A stretch of DNA of 64,000 nucleotides from Cinnamomum chago (GCA_038049695.1 CP142454.1:87628501-87692500); one strand, 5' to 3'. Positions 10,937-24,328 are shown, counted from the first letter of the stretch. Numbers and translations: made by a program. The notes: generated by a model not told the origin, from the sequence alone.

Positions 10937-13819
10937 TCATCTGGGCCCAGAAAGCTCCATCGCTTCGATGATGAATGAAGATTCATCAAGAGAATTGCTG
11001 TAATTTCTTGGGGAACTGCAGGTCCTCTCACAGAGGGGCACTTCCTCTGTATATTCTGCTGACCCAGCCACAGCTTCTAGGATCTTTACAATTTCTGACA
11101 TCTTTGGTCGGAGGCTAGGATATGACTGGGTACACAGAAGAGCCACCTCTACAGCCTTCTGCAGTTCATCTGAATCGAATGAGCCCTTGAGATCTCTGTC
11201 CACCAGTACTTCAGACCTCCTCTCCTCGTGCATAGTTCGAACCTTCAGGAAATTTAGCAAATCATTAAATTGAAATAGCAGTCATATAATACACACACAT
11301 AAATATATATAAAAAAATAAGAAAGAAGTACCACAATTTCTTCCATCAGAGCAAACCGGAAAACAGAATTACATCTCAATGTGCAAGATTAAGGAAAATA
11401 AATTCTCTGTTAGAAAGACAAAGTAAACACAATGCCAGGTGTCTCTAATATTTTTGGTAGGCAGAGATGTCCCCAGTGAGAGTGGTGTAAATCATGAACA
11501 GATCAAGTGCAATACTGCACAGCAAATAAACGAGTACAGAAGGCGAATGAGTAATTTACTCACCCAGTCCAGTATCATCCCCTTTCCAGCCCGACCATTT
11601 CCGGTATCTAATGCTTTATAGCCAGTTATTAACTCCAAAAGTAGTATCCCATATCCAAATACATCACTTTTCTCAGAGGACTGACCCGTTGAAAGATATT
11701 CTGGGGCAATGTGTCCTAGAGTTCCTCGCACTGCAGTTGTAACATGTGAATCTCGTTGATCTAAAAGTTTAGCCAAACCGAAATCTCCAACCACTGCCTC
11801 AAAGCTCTCATCAAGTAAAATGTTTGCAGCTTTAACATCCCTGTGAATGATTTTTGGATTACACTGTTCATGCAAGTACAGCAACCCACGAGCAGCTCCA
11901 AGGGCAATTCTCATTCGCTTGTTCCAATCCAAAGATGGTCCCTCATGGCGAGCATCTGTAAAATGTAATTAAACTGAATTATAGACTGAACACATTACTT
12001 TCTTCATTAACCATAACAAATAATATTTTGTGCGCGTGTGAAAATGGGACCGTTGAAACTTGAAATACATGACGGGAAAGAATGACACAATGCCCATTCA
12101 AAAATCAATAAAAACACGTCCTGGTGCCCAAATTTGATGCTTTAGGTCATCTAGAACCAAAAAAATGGGTTTCCCAGAAGCCATTGCGACCGAACAGCTG
12201 TTCAAGAAAGTTTCCCTCATCCTCAGATGCTAGTACTACTGGCAGAATGCTCCTGCCAAGTAATAGAAGCAATGTAATCACTGATGATATCTAAAGGAAC
12301 ATCGTTGTCATTAAAATTATCATAGATTTATTTAAAACAGCATTATGTTTCCTCAAAATCCAGATCGCTCTGTTAAAAAAAAATGGAGCATCTCTACTCT
12401 CTACACAATTACATAATTGGTCCATGGTGGAAAACTAAAGAAAAATGAAAAATGGCACTTAAACAAGACAAACATTCATGTTTTTACACCAATAATAATA
12501 ATAATAATAATAAAAAATCACGCTAGAAACCAACCTCTTAAACGGTCAGCAACACTCCCATTCGGCATATACGGATACACAAGAAGCCTTTCATTTGATG
12601 TCATACAAAATCCATACAATTGTAAGAGGTTCCGGTGAAGTGCTAAGCCAATCATCTCCACTTCTGTTTGAAACTGGACTTCTCCAGTAAAATTTGGATC
12701 TTTCAGCCTTTTCACAGCCACCACTGTACCATTTCGTAGGACACCTTTATAAACCACTCCAAATCCACCCTGGCCTAATATGTTCTTGATATTAAAATTA
12801 TCAGTTGCAACTTGAAGTTCCCGAAAAGAAAATCTCTTCAGATGGCCCATAGCAAAGTCACATTCTTGTTGTGCTGCAAACAAAACACATCATAAAAAAT
12901 ATGGGCAAGTTTTATGCATTCCTCTTCTAACAGAGATATATAAAATATAAAACCGAACACATCTGACTTGAGAAATACCATGAGAGGAAAAAGGAATATG
13001 CCATCTGCACCAGTGCAGCCAACAAACAAGCAGCATAATAGAAACTGCGAGGCCACAACTAAGACTTACAGCAATAGCAACAACCACATGACTGTTGGCT
13101 TTTCTTGGTGAAATAGTTTCTGTAAGCAGAAAAGGATAAAAAGATATAATCTGAAAGTTGTAAAATAAAAGACCTTCCATTAGTCATCACAATATTACGT
13201 TTTACTGGCTTGGGCATGTCCGCGCAGCCTTGTAAGAAGGATGAGATACAAAGAAACCTATTCCCTGCAACACTACAGGACCAACAAATAACTTTAATTG
13301 GAAGAGAATGCAGCACAAATGCAGGAAAGACTAAACATTAAATGGAGATAAAGTATGAAAGTAAAAAATTCTGTTTGAAAAAAAAAACTAGATTAATGCC
13401 AAATTTTACTAACTAAACAAAACTCAAATGTCTCTGGCCATCGTTTATCTTTTCTCAAGTGTGCTGGGCTATATGTAGGACAAGACTATAGCTGGGAAAG
13501 TCTCCAATTTGAATCCCATTCCCATCAGAATAAACACAATACAGATAAGACCTAAATGGTACAAGAGAAAACTTCAAGAGGGTTAAAAAAAAAAAGAGAG
13601 GGCAGATGAGGCTAAATAACAACAGTGATCTATGATCTAAAGAAATAAAAATTGAGAGCTGCTAATGCCACAACCAAAACTTCTCTTTCCACATCCCTTC
13701 TCCCTACACACACCACTTAAGTCAAAAAATTGCCAAAATTTCTCTCTACACCCATTTTTTCCCAAATTACCCTCTCCCCCTCACCTTCTCTCTACACTCC
13801 CTTTCCCCTCACTCTCACG

Positions 13820-13901
<82 letters not shown>

Positions 13902-16638
13902 CTCGCCACGCACTCTTCCTCTCCATGTTTCTCTCCCCGTCCGCCGCCCTCACCCCCTCTCCCTCCCTCTCCCCGCCGCCACCCTCTCTCCCTGTCTCTC
14001 CCCCTCTTTCCCTCTCCCAGCCCGCCTCCGCCGCTCACTTTCCCCCTTTATCTCTCCCTCTCTCCCCCTCCCCCTCGGAGGCACGTTGGTGACTAGGGTG
14101 GGGGTGGGGGTGGGTGAGTGTAGAGAGCAATTGAGAGAGAGATGAAACTATGAATGGTGCCCTATTTGGTAATTTCACACATGGGTATATTTTTCTTAAA
14201 ATAAGGGATGTGGAAAGAAAAGTTTTGGCTGTGGCATCAGCAGCTCTCTAAAAATCACCACCAATAAAAAAAAGAAAAGAACAAAAATTTAAAACAAACT
14301 GGTTTTTATTCCATCATCATAGCCATCGTTGCTATCATTCTTGCTGTTATTAAGATTTCTTTCATGTAGATTACAAATGGAAGTCCAGTTTCACTTGAAC
14401 AAACACATGATCTACCAATTTAGACAAAAGATGATTATAACAATAACCCTTAGAACCATGGTATAAAATATCGGCTGATACCGGTTCATATTGGCCAATA
14501 TGAACCGGTATCGGCCCATATCGGTTTGATATTTTGGTAATATATTGGTCTCGGTATCGCAGATCAAAATATCGCCAAAATATCGGTCCATCTCGGCCGA
14601 TATTTTGAAAATATCGGTTTAACCGATATATCGGTCCAGCTCGGTCAAAATATCGGCCAAGATGAAATAATGGTAAAAAAACCCCTAAAATTTTCACTTT
14701 TTTCCTCATTCTTCCTCTCCACTCATCTCTTTAGAGAAACCCCTCATCCTTAGCTCATTTTCTTGCATATTTCCAACACTATTTCTTGAAAAAAATCATT
14801 TTATTTTGGTAAGAAAATCAACAAACTCCCTTATTTTAACTATTATGTATTCTTTAACAATCCATACCGAATAAATGATGATGATGATATCGAGCGTGGG
14901 CGACACTCCACTTGGAATTAGGTTATCATGCTCATCAATCTCTATCTCTCTAGTCTCCCCTAATTTCAGGTAAACCATAAACCTTTCGATGTCCAAGTGC
15001 TTTTTGATTGATTTATCTCACTATCATGTTTCATATTTTAATATTTTATCTTCATGGTCATGGATTTCACAACTTATTTTAATGATTGAGTTAGTATTAA
15101 ATGATACTTGATATGTTATCTTTATTTTCTTATATTTTACACTAATAAATTGATCATGAGCATCAATAATGGTTACATTATATGAAATACTGGATAAGAC
15201 AGCGAACTGCGACACAGACAGGACTCATAACTTAAGGTGACCGAGATTTTGATTTATTATTGTTTGTAATGGAAAAAATATATATTGTTTTCCAGTATTT
15301 TCTAATATTCTGGATTTTTTGGATATTTTTACGAATTTTTTTGGATTAAAAAAAAAATCACACCACGACAGACCGATATCCGCGACCGATACCGATATCA
15401 TACTGGTTTTTCAGCTCGGCCGATACCCCGATCGAGACCGAGATTTTAAACCATGCTCAGAACCATTAAAAAAAAAAAAAACACTGGAGTGACATTCCGA
15501 TGGCAGTCACAACATAATTATGATTATGCCAATGTAAAGTGACGGAAACAACTATTGAGAATCCAAACCGGGAGGTAAAGATGTGCCTAACTTCATTTAG
15601 TAGTTATAAAAAGTTTCAAATAGAAGACTATAAAAGAGGCATCTTCCAAGGTTGTACTTGACAAAAAGTTTTCTTTTCCACTGAATCTCACCTGTAGTCT
15701 TTTGCACGTATCGTTGGATTTGGGCCAGTAAGATTATTGAATGACAAATCCCTGATCCAGATCATTTAGAGTAAGACGCTCTGACTGAAAGATATTGAAG
15801 GGATAAAATGAATAAAAGTTGTGGACAACACATACAAGAATAAAAGATCTCTGAGATTAGCAACGGCTACGGGAATCTGCCCAGATAAGTTGTTTTTGTT
15901 AAGCCTCCTACAAGAGATCCGAGGGAAAGAGTTACAACATTGAAGCAAAAGGATAAGAAAACACAGCATTAGTCTGACAGCCACACAGCTTGTAATCAAA
16001 ATTAGAAGGTACAGTGTACTCACAAGTAACTTAAATGAGTCAAAAAACCTAATGAGCTTGGAATTTCACCAACAAATTGGTTACTCGAAAGGTCAAGAGT
16101 CCTAAGCTCTGAGAGTTTACCAATCTCAACTGGAACAGGACCTGATATGTAATTATTTTGCAACAACCTGCAAAGAACATGTTTTTTAAGGTTAATTGTC
16201 CTTACTCTTCGCAATGACTAAAACAACAAAGTTTGGAAATGAATCAAAAAATAAAAAATAACAATGTTTAAAAATGAAAAGAGCTATTGATGAATACAGT
16301 AAATATTAGCATCAAAACCAATATTATCATGGTCTTTTGTTTTTAGTGGCTTGATAGGGAATCTTTTTTACCTTTTGTGCAGAAAGAGTTTTTTTTTTGT
16401 CATTTAGTGGAGAAAGGAGGTTCCCTTTTTACTTTTTTTAAAAAGAGAAATGGAAAATTTTGAATTTGTGTACTTTTGATATGACCCCTTGTCTTATGTT
16501 GTAGAGATAATGGAGGCTTTACCTCACTTCACTTCAATTCACCATACATCCAAACACGCTGGGCTTTTTTGCGTTGTCTCTCAATTTTACATTCTCTTAC
16601 TTCCGACCTTTCTTTTCTCACTCTAATGGCTTCTAGGG

Positions 16639-16669
<31 letters not shown>

Positions 16670-18651
16670 CCAGCTCTTGAGCTAGAAAATGAGATTTGAA
16701 GCTCTATTTTGATATCTAGACTTGAAGAATACGGGCAATAACAAAAGGGCATTATGGTGTTCTAAGAAACTTTTTTAATGTTTATTTAATGAATGCTTTA
16801 CACTTCTACTCAGAAAGAAACATGTATTATATGTTAGAATCATGTCTAAATACCTTAAACCTGTGAATACAACATGCATTTTATGAATTTCAGGGACAAA
16901 ACCTGGATGCATTAGATGAAGATCCCAATTGCTGACAATATGGCAGTTCATGTACAGTATCCAACTGGACTGCTCACAACCTGTTTGCCAAGCCAGTCCT
17001 AGCGCAGACGTATGCATAAAATGGATAGAGATGTATGATCAACTTGAATGCATTTTATCATTCTGTTATGCGCTGTATTTTTGGCTAACTTTGACTTATA
17101 TTGACTGATTATCATGGCCAAAACTTTCTGTGGATGGTCCAATCTAATCTCATATTACATCACAAAAGGACTTATCTCAGCAAGTCAAGTTGGCCACACC
17201 ATATTTCTCAAGAAGCAATGAAAAACTCCAAACTAGTAGGACGCATTCAAGACTTGATTGATTCAATCTGGACTTGGTGGGACTCATCCAAAATTAGGCA
17301 TAACTCAGTTAAATCATTTCTTTTTTTGTTTTTTCGTTTATAATTTCTACATACACTGTGTTCAAAGTTTTCATATAAACAACTTGACCAAGACTCAAGC
17401 AAGCGTCCGAGTTGACACCATTGTGCAAACTTTGGGGGTTAAGTTTTGAGTTTTATTTGATGGATGCCATCAAAGCCAGTATCAGTCAAGTCCTAAACCT
17501 TATCAATACACATCTGTTCTGATTGACATTGAGAGCCATGAATAAAACATTTACAATCCATGAAAATTTAGATGGTGTGATATTCTTGCAATCCTGCGAG
17601 AATCACAAACCATATCAAACATATCCAGATGTAAAAATAAAGCCCGCCAACATTTCAGTAGAAACACAGAAATGTTCATATAAAGGAATTTTCTCTTTTA
17701 CTCACAGTGTCTGAAGGTGACTCAAGTTCCCAATGCTTGGTGAAAGCTCACCCGACAAACTGTTGCTAGCCATCTCTCTGTCATGAAAACCAATCAACCA
17801 AAAGATAAAAAGTAAGAGACCAAGTCCACTGCGGCATTCTGGGGTGGCGACAAAGTAATCAAAAGATAAACAGCTGGACTGGCATTCACATCCAGGGTGC
17901 ACTTGGGTGTAGCCCAATATGCAAGTAGAGGGAATTTTGGAAAGAACAGATGCCATCCATTCTATCTGCCATGTATCTGGAGTGGGAGTGGGGAGAAAAA
18001 CAGAGACCATTGTAGCTTGAGCAATGCTTTACATTCCCAATATCGATTTGGGAAACAAAAACAATTACAAAGATAAACAAATAACCAGCTTTCCAACCAA
18101 AAATCATCTGTTAAGCAATGCCCCAAATTGGAATTTCAAGGGATGGCCATAAGGAACACAAATGTTTCTCCCCCAAATCACCCAGATACAATTTGAACCA
18201 ATCATCCCTTCCTTGCGGTACTACATAAAAAAAAAAAAAAAAATCTTCCTTTCCAACTTGGACATGATTCAAAAAGCAAGAGAGAGAAAGAGAGATTACA
18301 GAGAGATAACAAAGCCCAGAGGAGAGCACCCAACCAAGCTCCAAGTGCAAGGATCAACAGAATTAATATCCCATCCATCAAGCACACGACCCACATCTCT
18401 CAACTTACTCTTCACAGACATCAAAGCAGCCACTGCAATCCAAACAACAAACCCCACCAAAAACCCAATCACTAAATACAAGAAAAAGTTCAAGTTTTTC
18501 CCTCAAAGTAGAGAGAATCTAAGCTAAGCCTAAGAGCCTCAATAATACCTTCGTAGTTGACGCCCTTGGGAGAGAGAAGGGTGTCGTCGGAGGCTCGAGC
18601 GAGAGGAGGCAAAATCAGTAGGAACAGCAGCGGAAGTATTACGCATTCCAT
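10937..18651 (-). CDS. LRR receptor-like kinase, LRR-II (NIK/CIK/SERK) group, At5g45780-like
   Basis: Eleven exons on the minus strand: 18651-18549, 18432-18300, 17777-17706, 16167-16024, 15907-15836, 15751-15692, 13272-13199, 13119-12979, 12873-12535, 11955-11564, 11242-10937. They total 1836 nt (611 residues) with GT-AG borders. The order is signal peptide (1-20), LRR N-cap with W...PCTW...C, about five LRRs (80-200; exons of 72 or 144 nt), transmembrane helix (about 230-253) and kinase. The kinase has GQGGFG at 300-305, Lys321, HRD at 417-419 and DFG at 437-439, so it looks like an active RD kinase. The C-terminus [14 protein letters not shown] closely matches Arabidopsis At5g45780 (CIK4), a CLE-peptide co-receptor kinase. 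Such proteins act at the plasma membrane. The start at 18651 gives the signal peptide; an in-frame ATG at 19119 would mask it. Function is inferred from family. Confidence 0.95.
13823..13899. repeat. (CT)n microsatellite in the LRR-kinase intron 6
   Basis: About 77 bp of pure CT repeat, followed to about 14090 by a C/T-rich stretch. Long Ser/Leu/Pro and Arg/Glu ORFs on both strands are artefacts of this composition. Confidence 0.95.
14457..15455. mobile_element. hAT-like non-autonomous transposon, copy 1 (999 bp)
   Basis: The left end is CATGGTATAAAATATCGGC; the right end read on the other strand is CATGGTTTAAAATCTCGGTC. These are imperfect terminal inverted repeats. The 8-bp flanks CTTAGAAC (14449-14456) and CTCAGAAC (15456-15463) are a target duplication with one mismatch, matching the hAT size and its nTnnnnAn tendency. 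Both subterminal zones are packed with ATATCGG/CCGATAT motifs. A second copy is at 61999-62973. Short ORFs shared by the copies (14796-14996, 15024-15215) resemble no known protein. The insertion lies in intron 6 of the LRR-kinase gene. Confidence 0.85.
16330..16560 (+). mobile_element. MITE family copy in LRR-kinase intron 3
   Basis: Matches the 43-kb family: TTTTTAGTGGCTTGATAGGG, TTTAGTGGAGAAAGGAGGTT and TACTTTTGATATGACC, then an inverted-end-like right arm closing with CATACATCCAAACACG. The same arm is found inverted at the left end of the 43590-43912 copy (CATGTTTGGATGTATGATTA). Non-coding. Confidence 0.6.
16641..16669. repeat. (AC)n microsatellite
   Basis: Pure AC dinucleotide run of about 29 bp within the LRR-kinase intron between exons 3 and 4. 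Confidence 0.95.
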
Positions 18652-19407
18652 CTCGAAGAAAGAAAAGGTTGGGTTCGCTACTGCTGTTGTTGTTGCGACT
18701 GCAGAAAGCGATCTGAATCCGATCGGCCATTGAATTGAAGAAGGAAAAGCTTCTTGGAATCTCCAGTCTCTTCGCTCCGAAACCCCAGTAAGAGTAGAAA
18801 AATCGAGACTATCTTGGGAGCGGTGAGCTTCAAGGGCATGGAGGGGAGAAATTCTCGCAGATCGAAGAGAGCGGGAGGTCTCGAGATCCTGAACTGACAG
18901 AGATTGTCTCTCACTTGCATCGCTCGTTTGTCGTTCCGCATTTGAAAGCCTTGTGCTGTTGGACTGGCGCTGTTTCTCATGGACTCTCCTTGTGATCACA
19001 GAAAGAAACAGATCTAGGCCGTTGCTACAGTGGGACCCACCAAGGACAGGTGCCACTGCCTCCCTTCTTGGGATGTAAATACTCCGTTTATCCAAAGGCT
19101 CTTTCCCCGTAAAATTCATGTCTTGATTCTTAATTATATCTCAATAAGTAAATTGGATCCGGTCCGGTTATACTTGGACTCGGACTCTTGAACTCAAGAT
19201 CCGATATATTTACTTAATTCTTGAAAATGTCTCTTAAAAATTTTAATTTTTAATATCATTCTCTACCTAAATATAGACCAGATCCAGACCCGTCCTATAT
19301 ATGGTTCTAGTTCCGATTCCGATTCCAAAGCCAATAAATCAGTACTGGAACGGTTATAGCTATGGAACCAGTTCCACATTCTCTTTAGCGGTTTCGGTTC
19401 CAAATCC

Positions 19408-19548
19408 ATCAGAAGTAACCCGTTTACAACCGTATTGCAACTTATGTGCTTTTGAAATTATTATTCACTTTTGGAATTTTTAGCATACAACTACCTTTAA
19501 ATTGGACACTAGCAAAAAAAAACAAATACAGAAGGCTCGGACATAAAA

Positions 19549-19588
<40 letters not shown>

Positions 19589-19741
19589 AAAGTGACCCGT
19601 TTACAACCCTATTGCAACTTATGGGCTTTTGAAATTATTATTCACTTTTGGAATTTTTAGCATACAAGTACCTTTAAATTTGACACTAGCAAAAAAGAAA
19701 ATACAGAAGGCCCGGACATAAAAGAAAAAATATATATATAC
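19408..19741. repeat. 176-bp tandem duplication with (AT)n
   Basis: Copy 1 (19408-19583) and copy 2 (19584-19741) share GACCCGTTTACAACC-like starts, CTTTTGAAATTATTATTCAC and GGAATTTTTAGCATACAA. Each ends in an AT run; the copy 1 run is at 19551-19586. They differ by scattered substitutions. Confidence 0.85.
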
Positions 19742-22061
19742 AAAAATCTGTAACTTCAAAATATTTCTTTTAGTATTGTTAGTTATTTTCATTCATTTTG
19801 AGGATATAAACAACTGTTAATTAAAAAAGGAATTTAAAAAAATAATATTTTTAATTAAATGATATTGTCATTAAGAAAGAGAATAAGAAAGAAACTAAAA
19901 CAAAACTAAGAAAGGAGATGATAAAACTGCAATCATGATAGGAAATTGGCCCCACCTTCTGATGTGGTTTTTTTTATATCCCATGATCATTTTCTATTTG
20001 ACAGACAAAAAACTTTTATTCTTAAAGTTCACATAATGCATGCCTTTTGATCACTTAATTTTCGATAGTGAAGTTTGAATTTAAAGTCTTGCTCATTAAG
20101 TATCTAAGGCCCACGTCTAGCTCCTAATGGACATAAATAGATTTGGACTTTCTCGTGGAGAACGCCACAATAAAAAAATTGCTAAAGTTTGACGTGGGCT
20201 ACCCAACATAAGTAGGCTGTTAAAACTACGTCCAGGCTCGATCACGGCACCAAATATTAGTCCCAGATGCAACACGGACAAGATAAGGTCAGGAGTAGAC
20301 ACCTCATTTGGCGCCTATGCAAGCATTATATACATGTCGTATATAGCGGTGCCCCTATTTCACCCATAATTAAATGATCAATGGTATAATTTTAATTAAT
20401 TAACGACGATAAAGATGCTTATTAATCATTTTAGACTTAGTTTGACAATTCCCAGAGATTCATGAGAGGAAAAGGCCAAATCATGATGAGATTCTGAGTA
20501 AAGCCCACTACTTACATAAGGAGCAGACCACGACACTAATTAGACATATTTCGGACCACTTAGGAGGAGTTAGGACACATTTAGGTCAATCCCCACAAAA
20601 ATTACACTTGGTTTGCCTACCACATGATCAGCCTAAGGGAGCTAGATCCGTTGATCCCAGTATCCATTTCTTCTCTCAACATTTGATCATTAGGATGTGT
20701 GGACTATTTGATTTTAAGCTTCGAGATCTTTCAAATTGTATGCAGAGCTTCAAAATCTGGCGAGCGGATCAAAAGTTATGAATTTTGAAAGTTCGTCTTG
20801 AGAAACCACTAAAAACCTCTGCATAAGTGCCACCCCCGTGGCACCTTGCCTGCCAAATTCCACATGGCACCCAACCTGTCAAAAACCAACTTGGCCTGCC
20901 CACTACTGGGCGCCTACCCATCATTTAGTTTTAATTTTTAGGTTCAATTGAGACTGACATTTCCAATTCTATTAATAAAATAGGCAAGGTTCTTGTTGCG
21001 CGTAAGGTTGGAACATGGAATACCAAGAAAGGACTCAACATCAATTCCAACCCATTTTCTAATGTTCTTTCTACTCCTCATAAAAAAATAATTTGTCAAT
21101 GGGCTCATTGGTGTCAACCCAAACTCCGAATTGCAGGATCAGATTTGGGTCAGGCTCACACATTAGGCTAGGAATTGGCACCTCCTAATTAGAACACCAA
21201 ATCATTTTATAAGAGTTACAATTAGAAATCAGGTTTTTGAAGAGAAAAGGAATAAAAAAAACCATCAGAACATTGAACTTTTTTCAGCATAAAGGGTATT
21301 TGTATCATTTGCTAAAAGAAATTTGAGTAAAATGACTTCACTTTTATAAATTAAAGAAGTTAAGGACTTGAAAATAATTCTCAAAACTATAGGGACTTTT
21401 GGGAATTAAGCCAAAAGGCAAGGGCATAGAACAAGTTTATGTTTGAAAATGTACAAGGTTCAGTTGTGGATTCATTGGGCCTGAACCCATTGTTAACTAG
21501 GCCTAAACAACGGACCAAGGCCCAGTTACAAATTTAGCCCAAATTCCATGCCAGTAATCGGGGTCTATTGACAACCCTAGTTGCAAGTCATTTTCTAGGA
21601 AGGCCTACAAGTTTAAATAGTGAAACCGATGATAAATTCTCACACTAATCCTACATTGATTCAGAACATTGTTTTGATCCCAGACATTCTAATACAGTAA
21701 GAAGGATAACCCCTACTAACCTCAGATCCTAGACTTACCAATTACAACTTGTGATAAAAGTGTCCTAACAAAGGAGGGGAAACAATCTTCTTGTGAACGA
21801 AATTCTCTATCTAGCTTTAGTAGTCTTTATTGAACATCGTGGTTTTGTAAGGACCATCCTTGTTGTCTCCATTAAAAAGTTACGTACATACTTACTCATG
21901 GTTTGCAAATAGAAATCTCATGAGGATGGCTGAAGGAGGAAAAAAAACGGGGAAATGCAATGTACCATGTTTCAGAATTGGGAAATGATGTGCATATAGG
22001 ACCTAATGTATTGCTGACTTGGCACTAGCTCGCTAAAAATAAATTGAACGGGTCAAAATCA

Positions 22062-22427
22062 ATTAACAAATTGAAGGTGATTTCTCAAGTGAAATTGGCC
22101 TCTTTCATATATATAAATTAGGCCAATAACAGTCAAAGTTTAAATATTCTTTAACCGGTGGTAAAATAATAGTGCGATATTGCACCGCCTTAGTATATCA
22201 CAATGTATAATATGCTAACATGCAATATCGCACAATCCTATGATATTAACAAATTGAAGGTGATTTCTCAAGTGAAATTGGCCTCTTTCATATATATAAA
22301 TTAGGTCAATAACAGTCAAAGTTTAAATATTCTTTAACCGGTGGTAAAATAATAGTGCGATATTGCACCGCCTTAGTATATCACAATGTATAATATGCTA
22401 ACATGCAATATCGCACAATCCTATGAT
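22062..22427. repeat. 183-bp tandem duplication carrying a 13-bp inverted repeat
   Basis: Two almost identical units (22062-22244, 22245-22427) begin ATTAACAAATTGAAGGTG. Each holds GTGCGATATTGCA and, about 37 bp later, its exact reverse complement TGCAATATCGCAC (22172-22184 and 22221-22233 in unit 1), so each unit can form a hairpin. Only about one base differs between units by eye (GGCCAAT against GGTCAAT). Confidence 0.9.
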
Positions 22428-22512
22428 ATTGCACCGGCTGTTCTATGAAAAATACTTAAATTTCGACCACTCAGGGCCAAATGTCAAGTTTAAGGACAAC
22501 CGTACATGCAAA

Positions 22513-22536
22513 CCCCCCCCCCCCCCCCCCCCCCCC
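22513..22536. repeat. Poly-C tract plus short direct repeat
   Basis: A run of 24 C residues. It is followed by two copies of TTCTTTTTCTATGACACTTG (22537-22556, 22560-22579). Confidence 0.95.
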
Positions 22537-23240
22537 TTCTTTTTCTATGACACTTGCCCTTCTTTTTCTATGACACTTGTGGGCTTTTCGGATGGATTTT
22601 GCTTCTAAAATGAAAAAAAAAAATTCCATTATGTACCATAAATGGTTATGATTTAGATTACTTTGCTATATAGAGGGACTCGAGCTCATGCACTCACATC
22701 ACTTGCTATCCTAGCTAAAGCTTGGGATGGCCCCGGAACAAAATTTTACCATATAGATTAGGTAATGGCACATAGATTAATTGGAATAAAAAAAGACTAA
22801 TTAGCAAGACTCAGTAGCTGCGAATCAAAGCGAAGATAAATATATAACATTAAAATCATTGGTGCGCTAAATTACATTCAACTCAGATCTGATCAGCATT
22901 CAATCAAAAGTATGGTAAATAGGAAGAAGAAACTTACAATGTTATTGTTTCTAATCTTGGTTTAGGTGTGTTTGTTTCCATGAAATACAAAAGAATTGAA
23001 TACATAGAAATTATAGTTCTAAGTGGTTAATAATAAAGATCAGCGGTAAATATCCAAAAATGTATTAAGCAATCCTTTTCTTTTATGATCATATAATCAA
23101 GGAAATAGAGAAAATGAATACTGAGCCATTACCCTAGTAATTCAAAATTTAAAAAACTCAAAAGATCCCATCCAAAGCACATCATTTTATCCTTCACCTT
23201 TCGCGGCACATCCTTCATCCGTCACCTCTTTAATAGTATT

Positions 23241-23955
23241 TGTAAGTGCAGAAATAATAATACTCACAAGATCAGGATGCCTCTTCGGACTTACTCAATG
23301 CATGGAGGAGATAACTGCGACGGTATGAACCTGAAAGAGGAGAAAGACAAAGGTCAGAGGACCCTGGCTGTGGGCAGCGCAGGGCTCTCCGATGCTTAAG
23401 TCAGCAATCGATCGGAGAAAGAAGAAGAAGAAGGAGAAAGACTGAGTGTCTATGTGAGAGTGCTTACCCCCTACTCCCTTTGGCTCGTGCCTTATATATG
23501 GAACAGTTTTGGGTGAGTGCCAGTGGGCTTGGTGATGTGACCTGGGTCACATCAGCCCACAAAGTCATTAATGAAGGTCCATCATAGCCCTCTTTGCATT
23601 TAATGTGGGTCCGATCAGCCCACACTGCATTTAATGTCAGTCACATTGGGCCTGATCTTGCCCTGATCTGGTGGTGGCTGAAGTCCCATCAGATCCCTTC
23701 CTTGGGCCTAGCCACGACAGGGCCGTGGCTGTTAGCTGCAAGCGCAATACTGCATTGCCGAGCTTGCATTGCCGAGACTGAACGGTATGTGCGGGCGAAC
23801 TGAATACTGTTTGGCCGAGACCAGCACGTAGTGCCGAGACCGATATGGATCGGATCGTAGCCGAGATCAAGAGAAATGGCTCCCACACGTCAGCATATCC
23901 GAGCGCACCCTTGCCGAGACCAAGAGGAACAGGTTCAAGAAATGGGCCCCACACA
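23241..23955 (-). repeat. 3' LTR of the Tat-like element
   Basis: On the plus strand it begins TGTAAGTGCAGAAATAATAA and ends GGGCCCCACACA; same 715-bp length as the partner at 32552. The element-sense upstream bases contain the purine run GAGGGG (plus-strand 23960s), a plausible polypurine tract. Confidence 0.95.
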
Positions 23956-24328
23956 ATAGCCCCTCAGTTCTTGACCTCTAGGGCTCTCTCGGGCACTAGG
24001 GTTAAGAGCTGGACTGATCCCCCGCACTAGGGTTAAGAACTGAACCGGTCTCCCGAGACGGATAGTGCTCGCCTTCCATCCGCTTTTGTTTAAGGGTTCT
24101 GACTCATTCGGCGCCAGACTCCGCCGCTGCTTCGTCTGCCAGAGATAATAAAGGGGGCAATAAATGCGGGGCTATGATTAGTATGGGAAGGCGAACCATC
24201 ATCGCAACAGCGCCACGCGTTATTGCCTGGTAGGCTCTCTTGTCTTTTCGAGGGGGCGTGCGACGCAAGCCGAGGCGACATCTCACGCGTGTCCCGCTTC
24301 GAATTCCGGGATGGCGCCCATTTCTGCC

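Larger units (their letters stand above)
19120..23235. other. Intergenic, repeat-rich, no gene seen
   Basis: Between the LRR-kinase 5' side and the Tat-like element. No coding region is supported. It contains the tandem duplications at 19408 and 22062 and a poly-C tract, listed separately. An antisense LTR-type block (about 20728-20790) suggests a decayed LTR near 20.4-21 kb in minus orientation. Confidence 0.5.

Noticed and set aside
13665..14096. Ser/Leu/Pro-rich ORFs on both strands
   Set aside because: They translate a CT microsatellite and its pyrimidine-rich flank inside an intron.
14796..15215. Short minus-strand ORFs conserved between the two hAT-like copies
   Set aside because: Conservation follows from recent common origin of the copies. 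The peptides match no transposase or other known domain.
23594..23954. Overlapping ORFs repeated at 32905-33265
   Set aside because: They lie in the two LTRs of one element and have no known domain.
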